Assembly (NCBI GenBank): GCA_029940175.1
Contig: JAOZRM010000011.1
Coordinates: 1 to 23,847 of the forward strand
Source: Candidatus Sabulitectum sp.
Lineage (GTDB): Bacteria > Fermentibacterota > Fermentibacteria > Fermentibacterales > JCC-6
Reading direction: 5' to 3'
DNA length: 23,847 bases
In this document: piece by piece, positions 1-7,451 of the stretch
Numbering within the stretch: position 1 is the stretch's first letter
How the letters are laid out: the number at the start of each line of letters is the position of its first letter
The notes under the pieces: model-generated
Told to the model about the DNA's origin: nothing
Seen by the model: only the letters and a program-made list of their open reading frames with translations
Databases searched by the model: none
Translations under genes and position numbers: made by a program

Positions 1-2
1 TA

Positions 3-1139
3 TCTCAAGAGGGTACAATCGAGTGGACCAGGGTTTATGACTACCCGGACACCAAAGAAGAAGGCTACGGTATCACCTGCCTTCCAGATGGTGGCTTTGC
101 TGTCTGCGGGAGAGTTAATGGAACCAGTACAACTTACGGTGAAGCCTGGATTCTGCGAACAGATATGTATGGAGATACATTGTGGACACAGCAATGGGGA
201 TGTACTATAGAGAACTCAACTGACTTTGGAAAATCCATTTTGTTCAATAATAACGAGCTTTGTGTCCTTGCAAGGGGAAGGGATGATTCCCTTCCTACTT
301 ATGGCCCCCATCTTCTTTTCTATGATCTGGACGGTAACTACCTTCGAGGTACAGATTATCCAGAGCTGTATTGGATTTTTCCTGGAGACATGTGTCTGGC
401 ATCAGATGGTGGATACATCTTCGTTACCGAAACATTTCCCAGCATTGCACACACAGATTTATACGGTGAAATACTGTGGAGGTACAGTATTGATTCAGAT
501 CCAAATGATGAGAATGAGGGTCATTGTATCAGGCAAACCATGGATGGTGGATACATTTTCTCCGGCTGGGATGGCTACTTTCCCTGGCTTGAAGATGAAG
601 AATTTACCGAAAGGGAAGCATTTCTTCAACCTTACCCGGGTGGAAACATAGTGGACTCCAAGGATTATAAGGAAGGCTGGCTGGTTCGCTTTGATTCAGA
701 GGGCAATGAACTATGGAACATCGATAATATTGTAAGCCATGATGACTACTTCTATTCAGTTGTTCAACTTCCCCAGGGCGGTTACATAACCGGAGGCGTC
801 TGGGTTGGCCCCGGTTATGAAAGCTACCTGGTCAGATATGCTCCAGAGACTGGAATTACCTCTCCTGATCCTTCTTCAGCAGTCTCTCTGGTGGTTTCCC
901 CCAATCCCTTTTCAGCCAGTTTGAGTATCAGCTGTTCGATTCCTGAACCTGCTCTGATTGAGCTTTCCATCTATGATCTTTCCGGTAGACTTGTAGAGAG
1001 TTTACCCGGTGGTTCAGTTTCAGAGGGGGAGCATTCTTTAGTCTGGAACCCAGCTGCTTCTGTTCCGGCAGGCTGCTACATGGTCAGGCTGTCTTCTCCT
1101 TTTGGATCTTTCTCTGAGAGATGTGTGTTTCTGAAGTAG
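3..1139 (+). CDS. Secreted beta-propeller-like protein with C-terminal sorting domain (5' end outside window)
   Basis: The frame is open from base 3 with no start, so the gene begins upstream of the window. The visible part holds repeats of about 50-70 residues built around a DGGY/F turn (PDGGFAVCGR, SDGGYIFVTE, MDGGYIFSGW, PQGGYITGGV), each followed by a strand of the type W-L-V-R-x-D-x-x-G-x-x-L-W. This pattern suggests a beta-propeller. The last 80 or so residues start with VSPNPFSASLSIS and contain IYDLSGRLVESL. They resemble the FlgD-like/Por-secretion C-terminal domains that direct cargo through type IX-like secretion or surface attachment. The protein is closely similar to the next gene, so an N-terminal signal peptide is expected upstream. 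Ligand or enzymatic role is unknown. Confidence 0.8.
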   Translation, partial: SQEGTIEWTRVYDYPDTKEEGYGITCLPDGGFAVCGRVNGTSTTYGEAWILRTDMYGDTLWTQQWGCTIENSTDFGKSILFNNNELCVLARGRDDSLPTYGPHLLFYDLDGNYLRGTDYPELYWIFPGDMCLASDGGYIFVTETFPSIAHTDLYGEILWRYSIDSDPNDENEGHCIRQTMDGGYIFSGWDGYFPWLEDEEFTEREAFLQPYPGGNIVDSKDYKEGWLVRFDSEGNELWNIDNIVSHDDYFYSVVQLPQGGYITGGVWVGPGYESYLVRYAPETGITSPDPSSAVSLVVSPNPFSASLSISCSIPEPALIELSIYDLSGRLVESLPGGSVSEGEHSLVWNPAASVPAGCYMVRLSSPFGSFSERCVFLK

Positions 1140-1176
1140 AAAACCTTCAGACAAACAGCAGCAGAAGGATATGATT

Positions 1177-1302
1177 CTATACGGTATTCACGGCTTGAAG
1201 AATTCTGACCGCAAGGATACAGTGAATAGTTATGTCAATCGCAGGAAGGGCCTTTCCGGTAAACCGTCCGGTCAATAAGAGAATGCTAATTCTGATAATC
1301 CC
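1177..1302 (-). pseudogene. 3' fragment of a DUF2752 gene carried by the duplication
   Basis: On the minus strand this encodes about 40 codons ending in TAG that match the C-terminus of the intact DUF2752 gene at 2995-3387, for example AIDITIHCILAVRILQAVNT against AIDIAIHCILAVRILQAVNT. I count 8 differing residues in 40, mostly conservative. The upstream part of the gene is missing: similarity stops at about 1302 in unrelated sequence that becomes the promoter region of the second propeller gene. No start codon or ribosome binding site accompanies the fragment, so it is a by-product of the tandem duplication and not a gene. Confidence 0.75.
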
Positions 1303-1479
1303 ACTTTAGTTGTGCATAAGCTGCGAGCCGGTACGGATCCCACCGACTTGGAAAACTCACCACAGTGACGGTTACTCAATAGCACAGGGGTTTTGCATGT
1401 GCTGAATCCCTTGACATGGAGCAGGTATAACCGATACTGTAATATCATGCTACAGAATGAACGGAATAGGAGGAGAGAG
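1303..1479 (+). promoter_or_regulatory. Upstream region and candidate promoter of the second propeller gene
   Basis: No gene is supported here. TTGACA at 1411-1416 and GATACT at 1433-1438, 16 bases apart, form a plausible sigma-70-type promoter. A strong ribosome binding site, AGGAGGAGAG, lies at 1468-1477 just before the ATG at 1480. The frame is open further upstream, to 1393, but that extension would have no ribosome binding site and would bury the signal peptide. The 340-base gap from 1140 to 1479 otherwise contains only the DUF2752 fragment. Confidence 0.5.
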
Positions 1480-2958
1480 ATGAAATCACTTTCAGGTAAA
1501 CTGTTCTTTCTTCTTCTTGTGCTTGTTTCAACCACTCTTGCCATTGATCCACCGGTTAAACTTTGGGAGAAGTGGTATTACACGAGTTGGGATGTTGCGT
1601 TCTTCAGAGATATTGAAATCACACTTTCAGGTGATCTCTTTATCGGATGTCTTATTTATGACTACACTCCTCCAATTCGTGAAAACTTTGTAGCTTTGCT
1701 GATTGACCAGGATGGTAATGTAATATGGGAAGTTCCGCATGCGTATGATGGAGCACAGAGCTATGATGGCTTAGTGCTTTCGGATGGGTCATACATTGTT
1801 ACTGGATCAGCCACAGACTATTCATCATCCTCAACAATAGGCCTATACATACATAAGATTGCTTCAGATGGAAGCACTGAGTGGACAAAACTGTATGACT
1901 ACCCGGACACCAAGGAAGCAGGCTACGGGATCACCTGCCTTCCAGATGGTGGCTTTGCTGTCTGCGGGAGAGTTAACGGAACTGGATCATCAACTGCCGG
2001 TCAGGCCTGGCTGCTTCGAACAGATGCATATGGAGATACATTGTGGACAGAAACCTGGGGAACTTCAATAGAGAACTATGGGAAATCCATATTATTCAAT
2101 AATGATGAACTAGTCGTTCTTGCCAAAGGAGAAGATGATACTCTTATTACACAAGGTACCCATCTTCTTTTCTATGATCTGGATGGTAACTACCTGCGAG
2201 GTACAGATTATCCAGAGCTTCTTTACATTCTCCCTGGAGACATGTGCCAGGCATCAGATGGTGGATACACATTTGTAACAGAGAAATACCCCAGCATTAC
2301 ACACACTGATTCATACGGTGAAATACTGTGGAGGTACAGTATTCCGGTACAGCCTACTGATACCAGAAAGGGCTACTGCGTAAGACGCACAATGGATAGC
2401 GGATATATTTTTTCCGGGTGGACAGGTTACTGGCAATGGTGGGCAGATAGTGAGGAATTCAATGCACCTGTTGCTGAAGCCGATACAGGTTCAACTGAAG
2501 ATGGGTGGCTGGTTAAATTCAATTCTGAAGGAGATTATCTCTGGCATGTTCAGCATGAAACCGGTACAGACAATCATTTCTATTCGGTTGTTCAGCTTCC
2601 CCAGGGTGGTTACATAACAGGAGGCACCTGGGCAGGTAGTGGCTACCTGGTCAGATATGCTCCAGAGACTGGAATCGAGGTTGAAGAGCCTTTATCATCA
2701 GTTACACTTGATGTTTCACCCAATCCCTTTTCAGCCAGTTTGAGTATCAGCTGTTCAATCCCTGAACCTGCTCTGATTGAGCTTTCCATCTATGATCTTT
2801 CCGGTAGACTTGTAGAGAGTTTACCCTGTGGTTCAGTTTCAGAGGGAGAGCATTCTTTAGTCTGGGCTCCAGCTGTTTCTGTTCCAGCGGGCTGCTACAT
2901 GGTCAGGCTGTCTTCTCCGTTTGGATCTTTCTCTGAGAGATGTGTGTTTCTGAAGTAG
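1480..2958 (+). CDS. Secreted beta-propeller-like protein with signal peptide and C-terminal sorting domain
   Basis: The start at 1480 is set by the AGGAGG box and by a clear signal peptide: MKSLSGK, a hydrophobic LFFLLLVLVSTTLA core and probable cleavage after TLA. The 492-residue product has repeated DGxY/GGY blades (LSDGSYIVTGSATD, PDGGFAVCGRVNG, SDGGYTFVTEKYP, PQGGYITGGTW), consistent with a six- or seven-bladed propeller. Its C-terminal 80 or so residues (VSPNPFSASLSIS to SERCVFLK) differ from those of the previous gene at only three positions and look like a T9SS/FlgD-type C-terminal domain. It is probably exported to the cell surface or medium. The substrate is unknown. It is convergent with the DUF2752 gene, and no intrinsic terminator is visible between them. 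Confidence 0.85.
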   Translation: MKSLSGKLFFLLLVLVSTTLAIDPPVKLWEKWYYTSWDVAFFRDIEITLSGDLFIGCLIYDYTPPIRENFVALLIDQDGNVIWEVPHAYDGAQSYDGLVLSDGSYIVTGSATDYSSSSTIGLYIHKIASDGSTEWTKLYDYPDTKEAGYGITCLPDGGFAVCGRVNGTGSSTAGQAWLLRTDAYGDTLWTETWGTSIENYGKSILFNNDELVVLAKGEDDTLITQGTHLLFYDLDGNYLRGTDYPELLYILPGDMCQASDGGYTFVTEKYPSITHTDSYGEILWRYSIPVQPTDTRKGYCVRRTMDSGYIFSGWTGYWQWWADSEEFNAPVAEADTGSTEDGWLVKFNSEGDYLWHVQHETGTDNHFYSVVQLPQGGYITGGTWAGSGYLVRYAPETGIEVEEPLSSVTLDVSPNPFSASLSISCSIPEPALIELSIYDLSGRLVESLPCGSVSEGEHSLVWAPAVSVPAGCYMVRLSSPFGSFSERCVFLK

Positions 2959-3122
2959 AAACCTTCATACAAACAGCAGCAGAAGGATATGATCCTATAT
3001 GGTATTCACGGCTTGAAGAATTCGGACCGCAAGGATACAGTGAATCGCTATGTCAATCGCAGGAAGGGTCTTTCCGGTAAACCGTCTGGTCATTAAGAGC
3101 ATGGTAATTCTGATAACCCACT
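1859..3122 (+). repeat. Tandem duplication, copy 2
   Basis: This is the second copy of the unit at 1-1304, covering most of the second propeller gene and the last 128 or so bases of the DUF2752 coding region on the other strand. The post-stop segments match nearly base for base (shared AAACAGCAGCAGAAGGATAT). This copy keeps the intact DUF2752 gene, so it carries the original right-hand junction. Confidence 0.85.
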
Positions 3123-3387
3123 CAAAAGCATAAACTGCCAGAAAAAGCTGAAACCCGGTGTTCAGTTTATCCTGTTCGCTGTCTCCTGTTAGAACGCAGT
3201 TCATGTCCCTGGTGAGGCCGCAGAACGGGCATGGATCACCTGTTAATTCTTTGTAGTAGCAACCGGGAAGATCCGGGAAGTGTTTTGTGAGAATTGGTGA
3301 GATCATTGAAAAGATCAGGACATACAGAAGAAAACCCAGAATGACCAGATTGAATATTCTGTATGCCCCGGTAGAAGCAGATTTCAT
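2995..3387 (-). CDS. DUF2752 family membrane protein
   Basis: This 130-residue protein has the DUF2752 signature CPFCGLTR at residues 53-60, where two cysteines bracket a Pro-Phe pair. Hydrophobic segments lie at about residues 11-33, 78-98 and 109-127, so it is an inner-membrane protein. The family's function is unknown. The cysteine motif suggests a metal or redox role, but this is not established. The ATG follows the TAG stop of the DUF4190 gene after one base, so translation is probably coupled. Its 3' end lies inside the tandem duplication, and a second decayed copy of that end sits at 1177-1302. Confidence 0.8.
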   Translation of the reverse strand: MKSASTGAYRIFNLVILGFLLYVLIFSMISPILTKHFPDLPGCYYKELTGDPCPFCGLTRDMNCVLTGDSEQDKLNTGFQLFLAVYAFEWVIRITMLLMTRRFTGKTLPAIDIAIHCILAVRILQAVNTI

Positions 3388-3388
3388 G

Positions 3389-3658
3389 CTACTTAATGAT
3401 CATCTCATTAACTGCATAAGAGTCTCCTGTAACCATTGCCAGAACAAGAAAAGTTGTCATCACTATTAAGGGAAGCGCATTCAGAATAATGCCTGCAAGA
3501 GCTATCCCTGAAGGCTGCTCCGCTTCACGGTTCTTTCTGAAAGAAATGATTCCCAGAATAAGTCCGACTATTGCCGGTAGTATTACCAGAGTATTTACGC
3601 AGGGGATAAACCCGACCATAACAGCGATGATACCAATAACAAGAGCAGCAGTATCCAT
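3389..3658 (-). CDS. DUF4190-like small membrane protein
   Basis: This 89-residue protein is almost wholly hydrophobic. Two membrane spans (about residues 4-38 and 50-75) flank a basic turn with FRKNREAEQPSGIALAG, the layout of DUF4190 proteins: a G-rich span, a short polar loop with K/R, then a second G-rich span. The start at 3658 is chosen because AAGGAGGA lies seven bases upstream. A frame extension to 3688 would overlap the M16 gene and has no such site. It lies 10 bases after the M16 stop and one base before the DUF2752 start, so all three genes are probably one transcript. Function unknown. Confidence 0.72.
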   Translation of the reverse strand: MDTAALVIGIIAVMVGFIPCVNTLVILPAIVGLILGIISFRKNREAEQPSGIALAGIILNALPLIVMTTFLVLAMVTGDSYAVNEMIIK

Positions 3659-3668
3659 AATTTCCTCC

Positions 3669-6551
3669 TTAGATATTAACCCGGTCATTTATGTTCAAGG
3701 AACTGAGAATGCTCTCATTTCCAACTACACACACTCTTACATCTCGTGCACGACTTTTTAGAATATCTGCAAATTCTCTGATTGAGTCCTGGTTCACTTC
3801 CAGTAGATGCGTTCTATGCTCTGTAATAAGATCGATGCTGATTCCTTTCAACTGTCTTAAGATCGCCAGCCCGTTTGCCATGGACGGACGGATGGCTGGA
3901 TCCATTCCCTTTACACTGGCGATAATAGAATCTTCAACCGCCCTTGAACTCAGGTCAACCTCACCAATCCCGTTCAAGATGGCATTCTGAAAGGTTTGCA
4001 GACTGGTGGAAGGGGAAGGGTCTCTGTAGGAATAGAAAGAGATTGCCGCACCTCCAAGGCTGGATCCTGCACCATACGCTCCTTTTTTTACCCTGATCTC
4101 ATCCCAGAGAAAACCCTCAGAGAGCATACGCATCATTACATAACCTGATCCGAACAGTGGATGGTTGGAAGATAACCCTGGCAGAGCAGCGGCTGCGAAT
4201 GACGTACCACCTTTAATAACCACACCAGTGGAGTCAGTGGTACCGGGGAATACAGGAGGCTCGTGGGTAATCAATTCCTGTCTGGAGCCAGGCAGCTTTT
4301 CCAGCCAGCGGGATACAGTACCTTCTTTTTCTGCAGGTCCAGACCATGCAAGGATCTGGGAAGCCTTTTCAGTAAGATGCCTGTGGATGGCTTTCATGGC
4401 GGAGATCTCTTTTTCAACGGTACCTCTGTTGATGGTTGCGACCTGTTGCAGAACAGGTATGCCATGGAGCAGATTGTTGACGTATGCCGCAGCTGAAAGA
4501 CCAGCTTGAGCCTTCATTGATGCAAAAACCTGTCCTCTGGGAATTACTGCACTGCGAGCGTGTTCGGCAAGCTCACCGGCAACCAGGATGATTCTCTCTG
4601 CATTATCCAGTTCCGGACTGAAGAGCCTTTTTTTCATTAACTCAAGCATTGCCGGAAGATCCTCTTCCAGACAGTGTCCTCCTGTTTTCAGGATAATACG
4701 GAACTCATCAATGGATGTTGCCGTGGAACCGATGGAGGTTATTGAAGCACCAAGACCTCCTGAACAGGCAAGCTCTGCTTCTGCCATCTCCAGGTAATCT
4801 TTGCCTGCTGCTCCTGTTCTTGTCAGGAAGCTTGTGAAGAATGGAACGTGGGGTATGAGATCCAGCGGTAGTTCTGACATGTCAAAGCACAGATCAACAT
4901 AGCATACTCCTGCTGTCTGGATCTCTGTGGGCAGGAAGAGTTTTCCATTCACTGTTTTTTCTTTGTGAAAAATTGACGGAGGATCTGTGGAGACATCAGA
5001 AATGCTCAGTTTGGGCAGCGTGGCCAGTGCTTCTTCAGAACTGGGCAGCCCCATTGCTATGGCCAGTTCTTTTGATCTTACAGCAAGATCCTCAAGGGCA
5101 GACTGTGACATCTTCGCTTTCTCTGCCTGAAGATCAGCAGCAATGGTTGCATCCTGATCCTGGAAGAATTTCTCATCCGGATAGAAAACGCAATCAAGCC
5201 TGTGTTTGTTCTTCAGCAAATGCCGGTGAATCATATCCTCAAGAAATCTGGGATTCTGCTTCAGATTCTCCTTAAGATCTTTCAGAAGGAAATTCAGATC
5301 GAGTGATTGCAGAATGTCTTCCTCGTGTGTCCATGCGGCGCAGACTGATGACATAACAGAGAATGGCCAGCTTGAACCGATTGCTCTCAAGTGCAGCTCT
5401 TTTCTGTGCAGCATATTCTTAACAAGAGCTGGATTCAATCCTTTATCAGCAAGAGATTCAAGTGTTTTGTGAATCAACTCAAAAACGGAGTTCGCATTTT
5501 TCCTTTCAACGCCCTTCAGCCCAATGACAAAGTTTCTCTGTCCGGGATCTGAATCGTATCCGCATCCCGACAGTCCGGTGCCAAGCTCCGAGTCCAGGAG
5601 CGCTGCTTTAACAGGAGAGGAGTCATCATCCAGAAGTACATCTTCCAAAAGCGAAAAAGCCAGTGTTTCTACAGGATTTCCTGCATCGTTCACCATCCAG
5701 GCACTGGAGACAGTACAGTTGTTTTCAGCTCCACCGGGAACAGGGATCTCCTTATGTTGAGGTGTTATAAGACGAGGTTGCTTTTTCATGGTTATGGAGT
5801 TTCCGGTGTCTGTAAAGCCGGAGAGGGCATTTCCAAGGAATTCAGCCATTTCCTCGAAGGGAATCCTGGTAAGGGTGAAGAGGCAGCAGTTTGAGGGGTG
5901 ATAGTGATCTGAGTAAAATTTCTTGAATTGCTGGAAAGTTAATGAAGGTATGGCTAGAGGGTCTCCTCCTGAATCTTTTCCGCAGGAACCATCAGGATAG
6001 AGAAATCTTGTGAGCTCACGCTCTATGTAGCTGTCAGGGTCAGAGTACGCGCCTTTCATCTCATTGTACACAACACCGTTGTGAACCAGGGGGCTGGCAC
6101 TGTTTCCAGCCTCTTCGAAGTCAAGACGATAGCCTTCCTGCAGGAAGAATTCTTCTTTCAGAAGAGGATGAAAAATTGCATCCATATAGATGGAAACAAG
6201 ATTCCTGAAGTCTTTTTCATTCAGGCTTCCACAAGGGTAAAGAGTTCTGTCTCCATAGGTCATGGCATTGATGAAAGTTGCCATGCTACTCTTAACCATC
6301 TCCATGAAGGGATCCTTTACCGGATACTTCTCTGACCCGTTAAGAACAGTGTGTTCAATAATATGAGGAACACCTGTATCGTCCGCCGGTGGTGTTTTAA
6401 AGCATGCGGCAAAGAAGTTCTCACGCTCTTCTTTGCATAAAACATGAACAAATTCAGCACCACTTTTATTGTGTACGGCTCTTGTTACTGTGCTTCTAAC
6501 TGAGGGGATGAATTCTGATTGCAATATCGAAAATGATGATTCCTTATTCAT
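3669..6551 (-). CDS. M16C family zinc metallopeptidase (PreP/Cym1/falcilysin-like)
   Basis: This 960-residue single-chain peptidase has the inverted zinc motif HIIEH at residues 63-67 (H63, H67, catalytic E66) and the distal ligand E164 in VYNEMKGAYS. The 101-residue spacing from H63 to E164 fits presequence proteases. The C-terminal half carries the family's substrate-binding block, RVKKGAYGAG followed by FYSYRDPS. Length is typical (about 970-1000). M16C enzymes enclose short unfolded peptides in a clamshell chamber and degrade them. No signal peptide is visible, so it is probably cytoplasmic. GGAAGAG lies six bases before the ATG. The first 19 bases overlap the frame of the divergent MobB-like gene if that gene starts at 6533. 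It leads an operon with the DUF4190 and DUF2752 membrane proteins. Confidence 0.93.
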   Translation of the reverse strand: MNKESSFSILQSEFIPSVRSTVTRAVHNKSGAEFVHVLCKEERENFFAACFKTPPADDTGVPHIIEHTVLNGSEKYPVKDPFMEMVKSSMATFINAMTYGDRTLYPCGSLNEKDFRNLVSIYMDAIFHPLLKEEFFLQEGYRLDFEEAGNSASPLVHNGVVYNEMKGAYSDPDSYIERELTRFLYPDGSCGKDSGGDPLAIPSLTFQQFKKFYSDHYHPSNCCLFTLTRIPFEEMAEFLGNALSGFTDTGNSITMKKQPRLITPQHKEIPVPGGAENNCTVSSAWMVNDAGNPVETLAFSLLEDVLLDDDSSPVKAALLDSELGTGLSGCGYDSDPGQRNFVIGLKGVERKNANSVFELIHKTLESLADKGLNPALVKNMLHRKELHLRAIGSSWPFSVMSSVCAAWTHEEDILQSLDLNFLLKDLKENLKQNPRFLEDMIHRHLLKNKHRLDCVFYPDEKFFQDQDATIAADLQAEKAKMSQSALEDLAVRSKELAIAMGLPSSEEALATLPKLSISDVSTDPPSIFHKEKTVNGKLFLPTEIQTAGVCYVDLCFDMSELPLDLIPHVPFFTSFLTRTGAAGKDYLEMAEAELACSGGLGASITSIGSTATSIDEFRIILKTGGHCLEEDLPAMLELMKKRLFSPELDNAERIILVAGELAEHARSAVIPRGQVFASMKAQAGLSAAAYVNNLLHGIPVLQQVATINRGTVEKEISAMKAIHRHLTEKASQILAWSGPAEKEGTVSRWLEKLPGSRQELITHEPPVFPGTTDSTGVVIKGGTSFAAAALPGLSSNHPLFGSGYVMMRMLSEGFLWDEIRVKKGAYGAGSSLGGAAISFYSYRDPSPSTSLQTFQNAILNGIGEVDLSSRAVEDSIIASVKGMDPAIRPSMANGLAILRQLKGISIDLITEHRTHLLEVNQDSIREFADILKSRARDVRVCVVGNESILSSLNINDRVNI

Positions 6552-7450
6552 GGATTACTCTTCCGCTGGTTCATTACGGTATTATTGCCTTATGTTTAAG
6601 GGTCATACCGGAACTGAATGTTGTTAATACTGGAGGTGTTTTCATAGCTCTGAATATAATTGTTGCAGCAGCAGGTAGAAAACTGGGGAAGACTCTTTTC
6701 TGTACTGAGATTGTCAGGGTACTTTATGAAAAGGGATATTCTGTGGCTTTTTACAAGTTGAAGAAGCAGAATGAGGCAGGAATTGAGTTTCTCCCGGGGC
6801 CAGGCCGGGCTGGCAGTGATACCTGGAGAATTCATTGTGCCGGAGCTGGAGAAGTTGCCATTCTAAAGTTTCCTGCAGGCAGTGACATTAAAGGATATCT
6901 GCCCAGATCGTCAGCTAATTTTGATGTGATTGTATGGGAAACCAATTCTGCTGCTTTGCTCATTGAGAATTCTACTATTGTTTACATTGACGGTGATGTT
7001 TCAGAACCCAAGAATCCAGAGCTTATTGATCACGCTGATGTTCTTCTGGAGGGTCCATTTGATGAGATTCCGGAAGAAACTATTGGACTTACCCTTTCTG
7101 TTGCAGGACTGCCGGGTTTCAACCCTGTACGCCCGGGATGGAAGCTGTGGCTGGAGAGTGGTGGAAATCCCGTGTTTGGCAGGGGTGTGGCCTCTCTGCT
7201 TGAAGCGATTCGTGATTCGGGTTCAATACTTGCAGCATCGAAAGCTGTGGGGATACAGTACAGGCGTGTATGGACTCTTATTTCAAATACAGAAGAAAAA
7301 CTCGGAGCAAAACTCATTCGCAGAAACCGTGGAGGTTCCGGTGGTGGCGGCAGCTCTCTTACACCTGTAGCAACCATGCTTCTGGAAAGATTTCATTTTC
7401 TTGAGAATGCCATGGCAGACGCTGCAAAGCACCTGGAGGAAAAGAACTAG
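6533..7450 (+). CDS. MobB-like P-loop domain fused to a ModE-type DNA-binding domain
   Basis: Numbering is from the ATG at 6533. Residues 41-54 (NIIVAAAGRKLGKT) form a beta strand and Walker A of the [AG]-x4-GK[ST] form. Then come EKGYSVAFYKL and SDTWRIHCAGAGEVAIL, which resemble MobB (compare KDSxRHRxAGA). Residues about 203-300 are a ModE-type winged helix: LLEAIRDSGSILAASKAVGI, QYRRVWTLI and the glycine-rich RRNRGGSGGGGSSLTP loop. MobB proteins assist guanine dinucleotide attachment to molybdopterin; ModE domains bind DNA in molybdate genes. No ATG, GTG or TTG lies between 6536 and the P-loop. The ATG at 6533 lacks a ribosome binding site and overlaps the M16 start, so the true start may be ATA 6644 or CTG 6650. 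It leads the cofactor operon, with moeA starting one base after its stop. Confidence 0.78.
   Translation: MMIPYSWITLPLVHYGIIALCLRVIPELNVVNTGGVFIALNIIVAAAGRKLGKTLFCTEIVRVLYEKGYSVAFYKLKKQNEAGIEFLPGPGRAGSDTWRIHCAGAGEVAILKFPAGSDIKGYLPRSSANFDVIVWETNSAALLIENSTIVYIDGDVSEPKNPELIDHADVLLEGPFDEIPEETIGLTLSVAGLPGFNPVRPGWKLWLESGGNPVFGRGVASLLEAIRDSGSILAASKAVGIQYRRVWTLISNTEEKLGAKLIRRNRGGSGGGGSSLTPVATMLLERFHFLENAMADAAKHLEEKN
6632..6647 (+). promoter_or_regulatory. Strong ribosome binding site without a conventional start codon
   Basis: GGAGGT at 6632-6637 sits six bases before an in-frame ATA (6644) and 12 bases before an in-frame CTG (6650). Either start would give a protein beginning just before the P-loop strand, as MobB proteins do. 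A nine-codon frame starts at ATG 6618 (M-L-L-I-L-E-V-F-S) and ends with TAG at 6645-6647, overlapping the ATA. Translation could therefore be coupled to this tiny leader. This is a sequence-based inference only. Confidence 0.4.
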
Positions 7451-7451
7451 A

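Larger units (their letters stand above)
1..1304 (+). repeat. Tandem duplication, copy 1 (left edge outside window)
   Basis: This stretch aligns with 1859-3122. Similarity is highest over the last 240 bases of the coding region and continues about 165 bases past the stop codon. It breaks off at about 1304 (copy 1) and 3122 (copy 2). The two stop codons are 1819 bases apart, which gives the period of the duplication. Percent identity was judged by eye and not calculated. Confidence 0.85.

Noticed and set aside
226..651. 141-codon frame inside the first propeller gene
   Set aside because: It lies in another frame of a gene with clear repeats and a paralogue, and has no ribosome binding site.
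1131..1150. Stem CTGAAG...CTTCAG across the stop of the first propeller gene as a terminator
   Set aside because: It has only six base pairs, includes coding sequence and has no run of T after it. Copy 2 has a weaker version.
1272..1544. 90-codon minus-strand frame across the second propeller promoter
   Set aside because: It covers the promoter, ribosome binding site and signal peptide of a supported gene and shows no motif.
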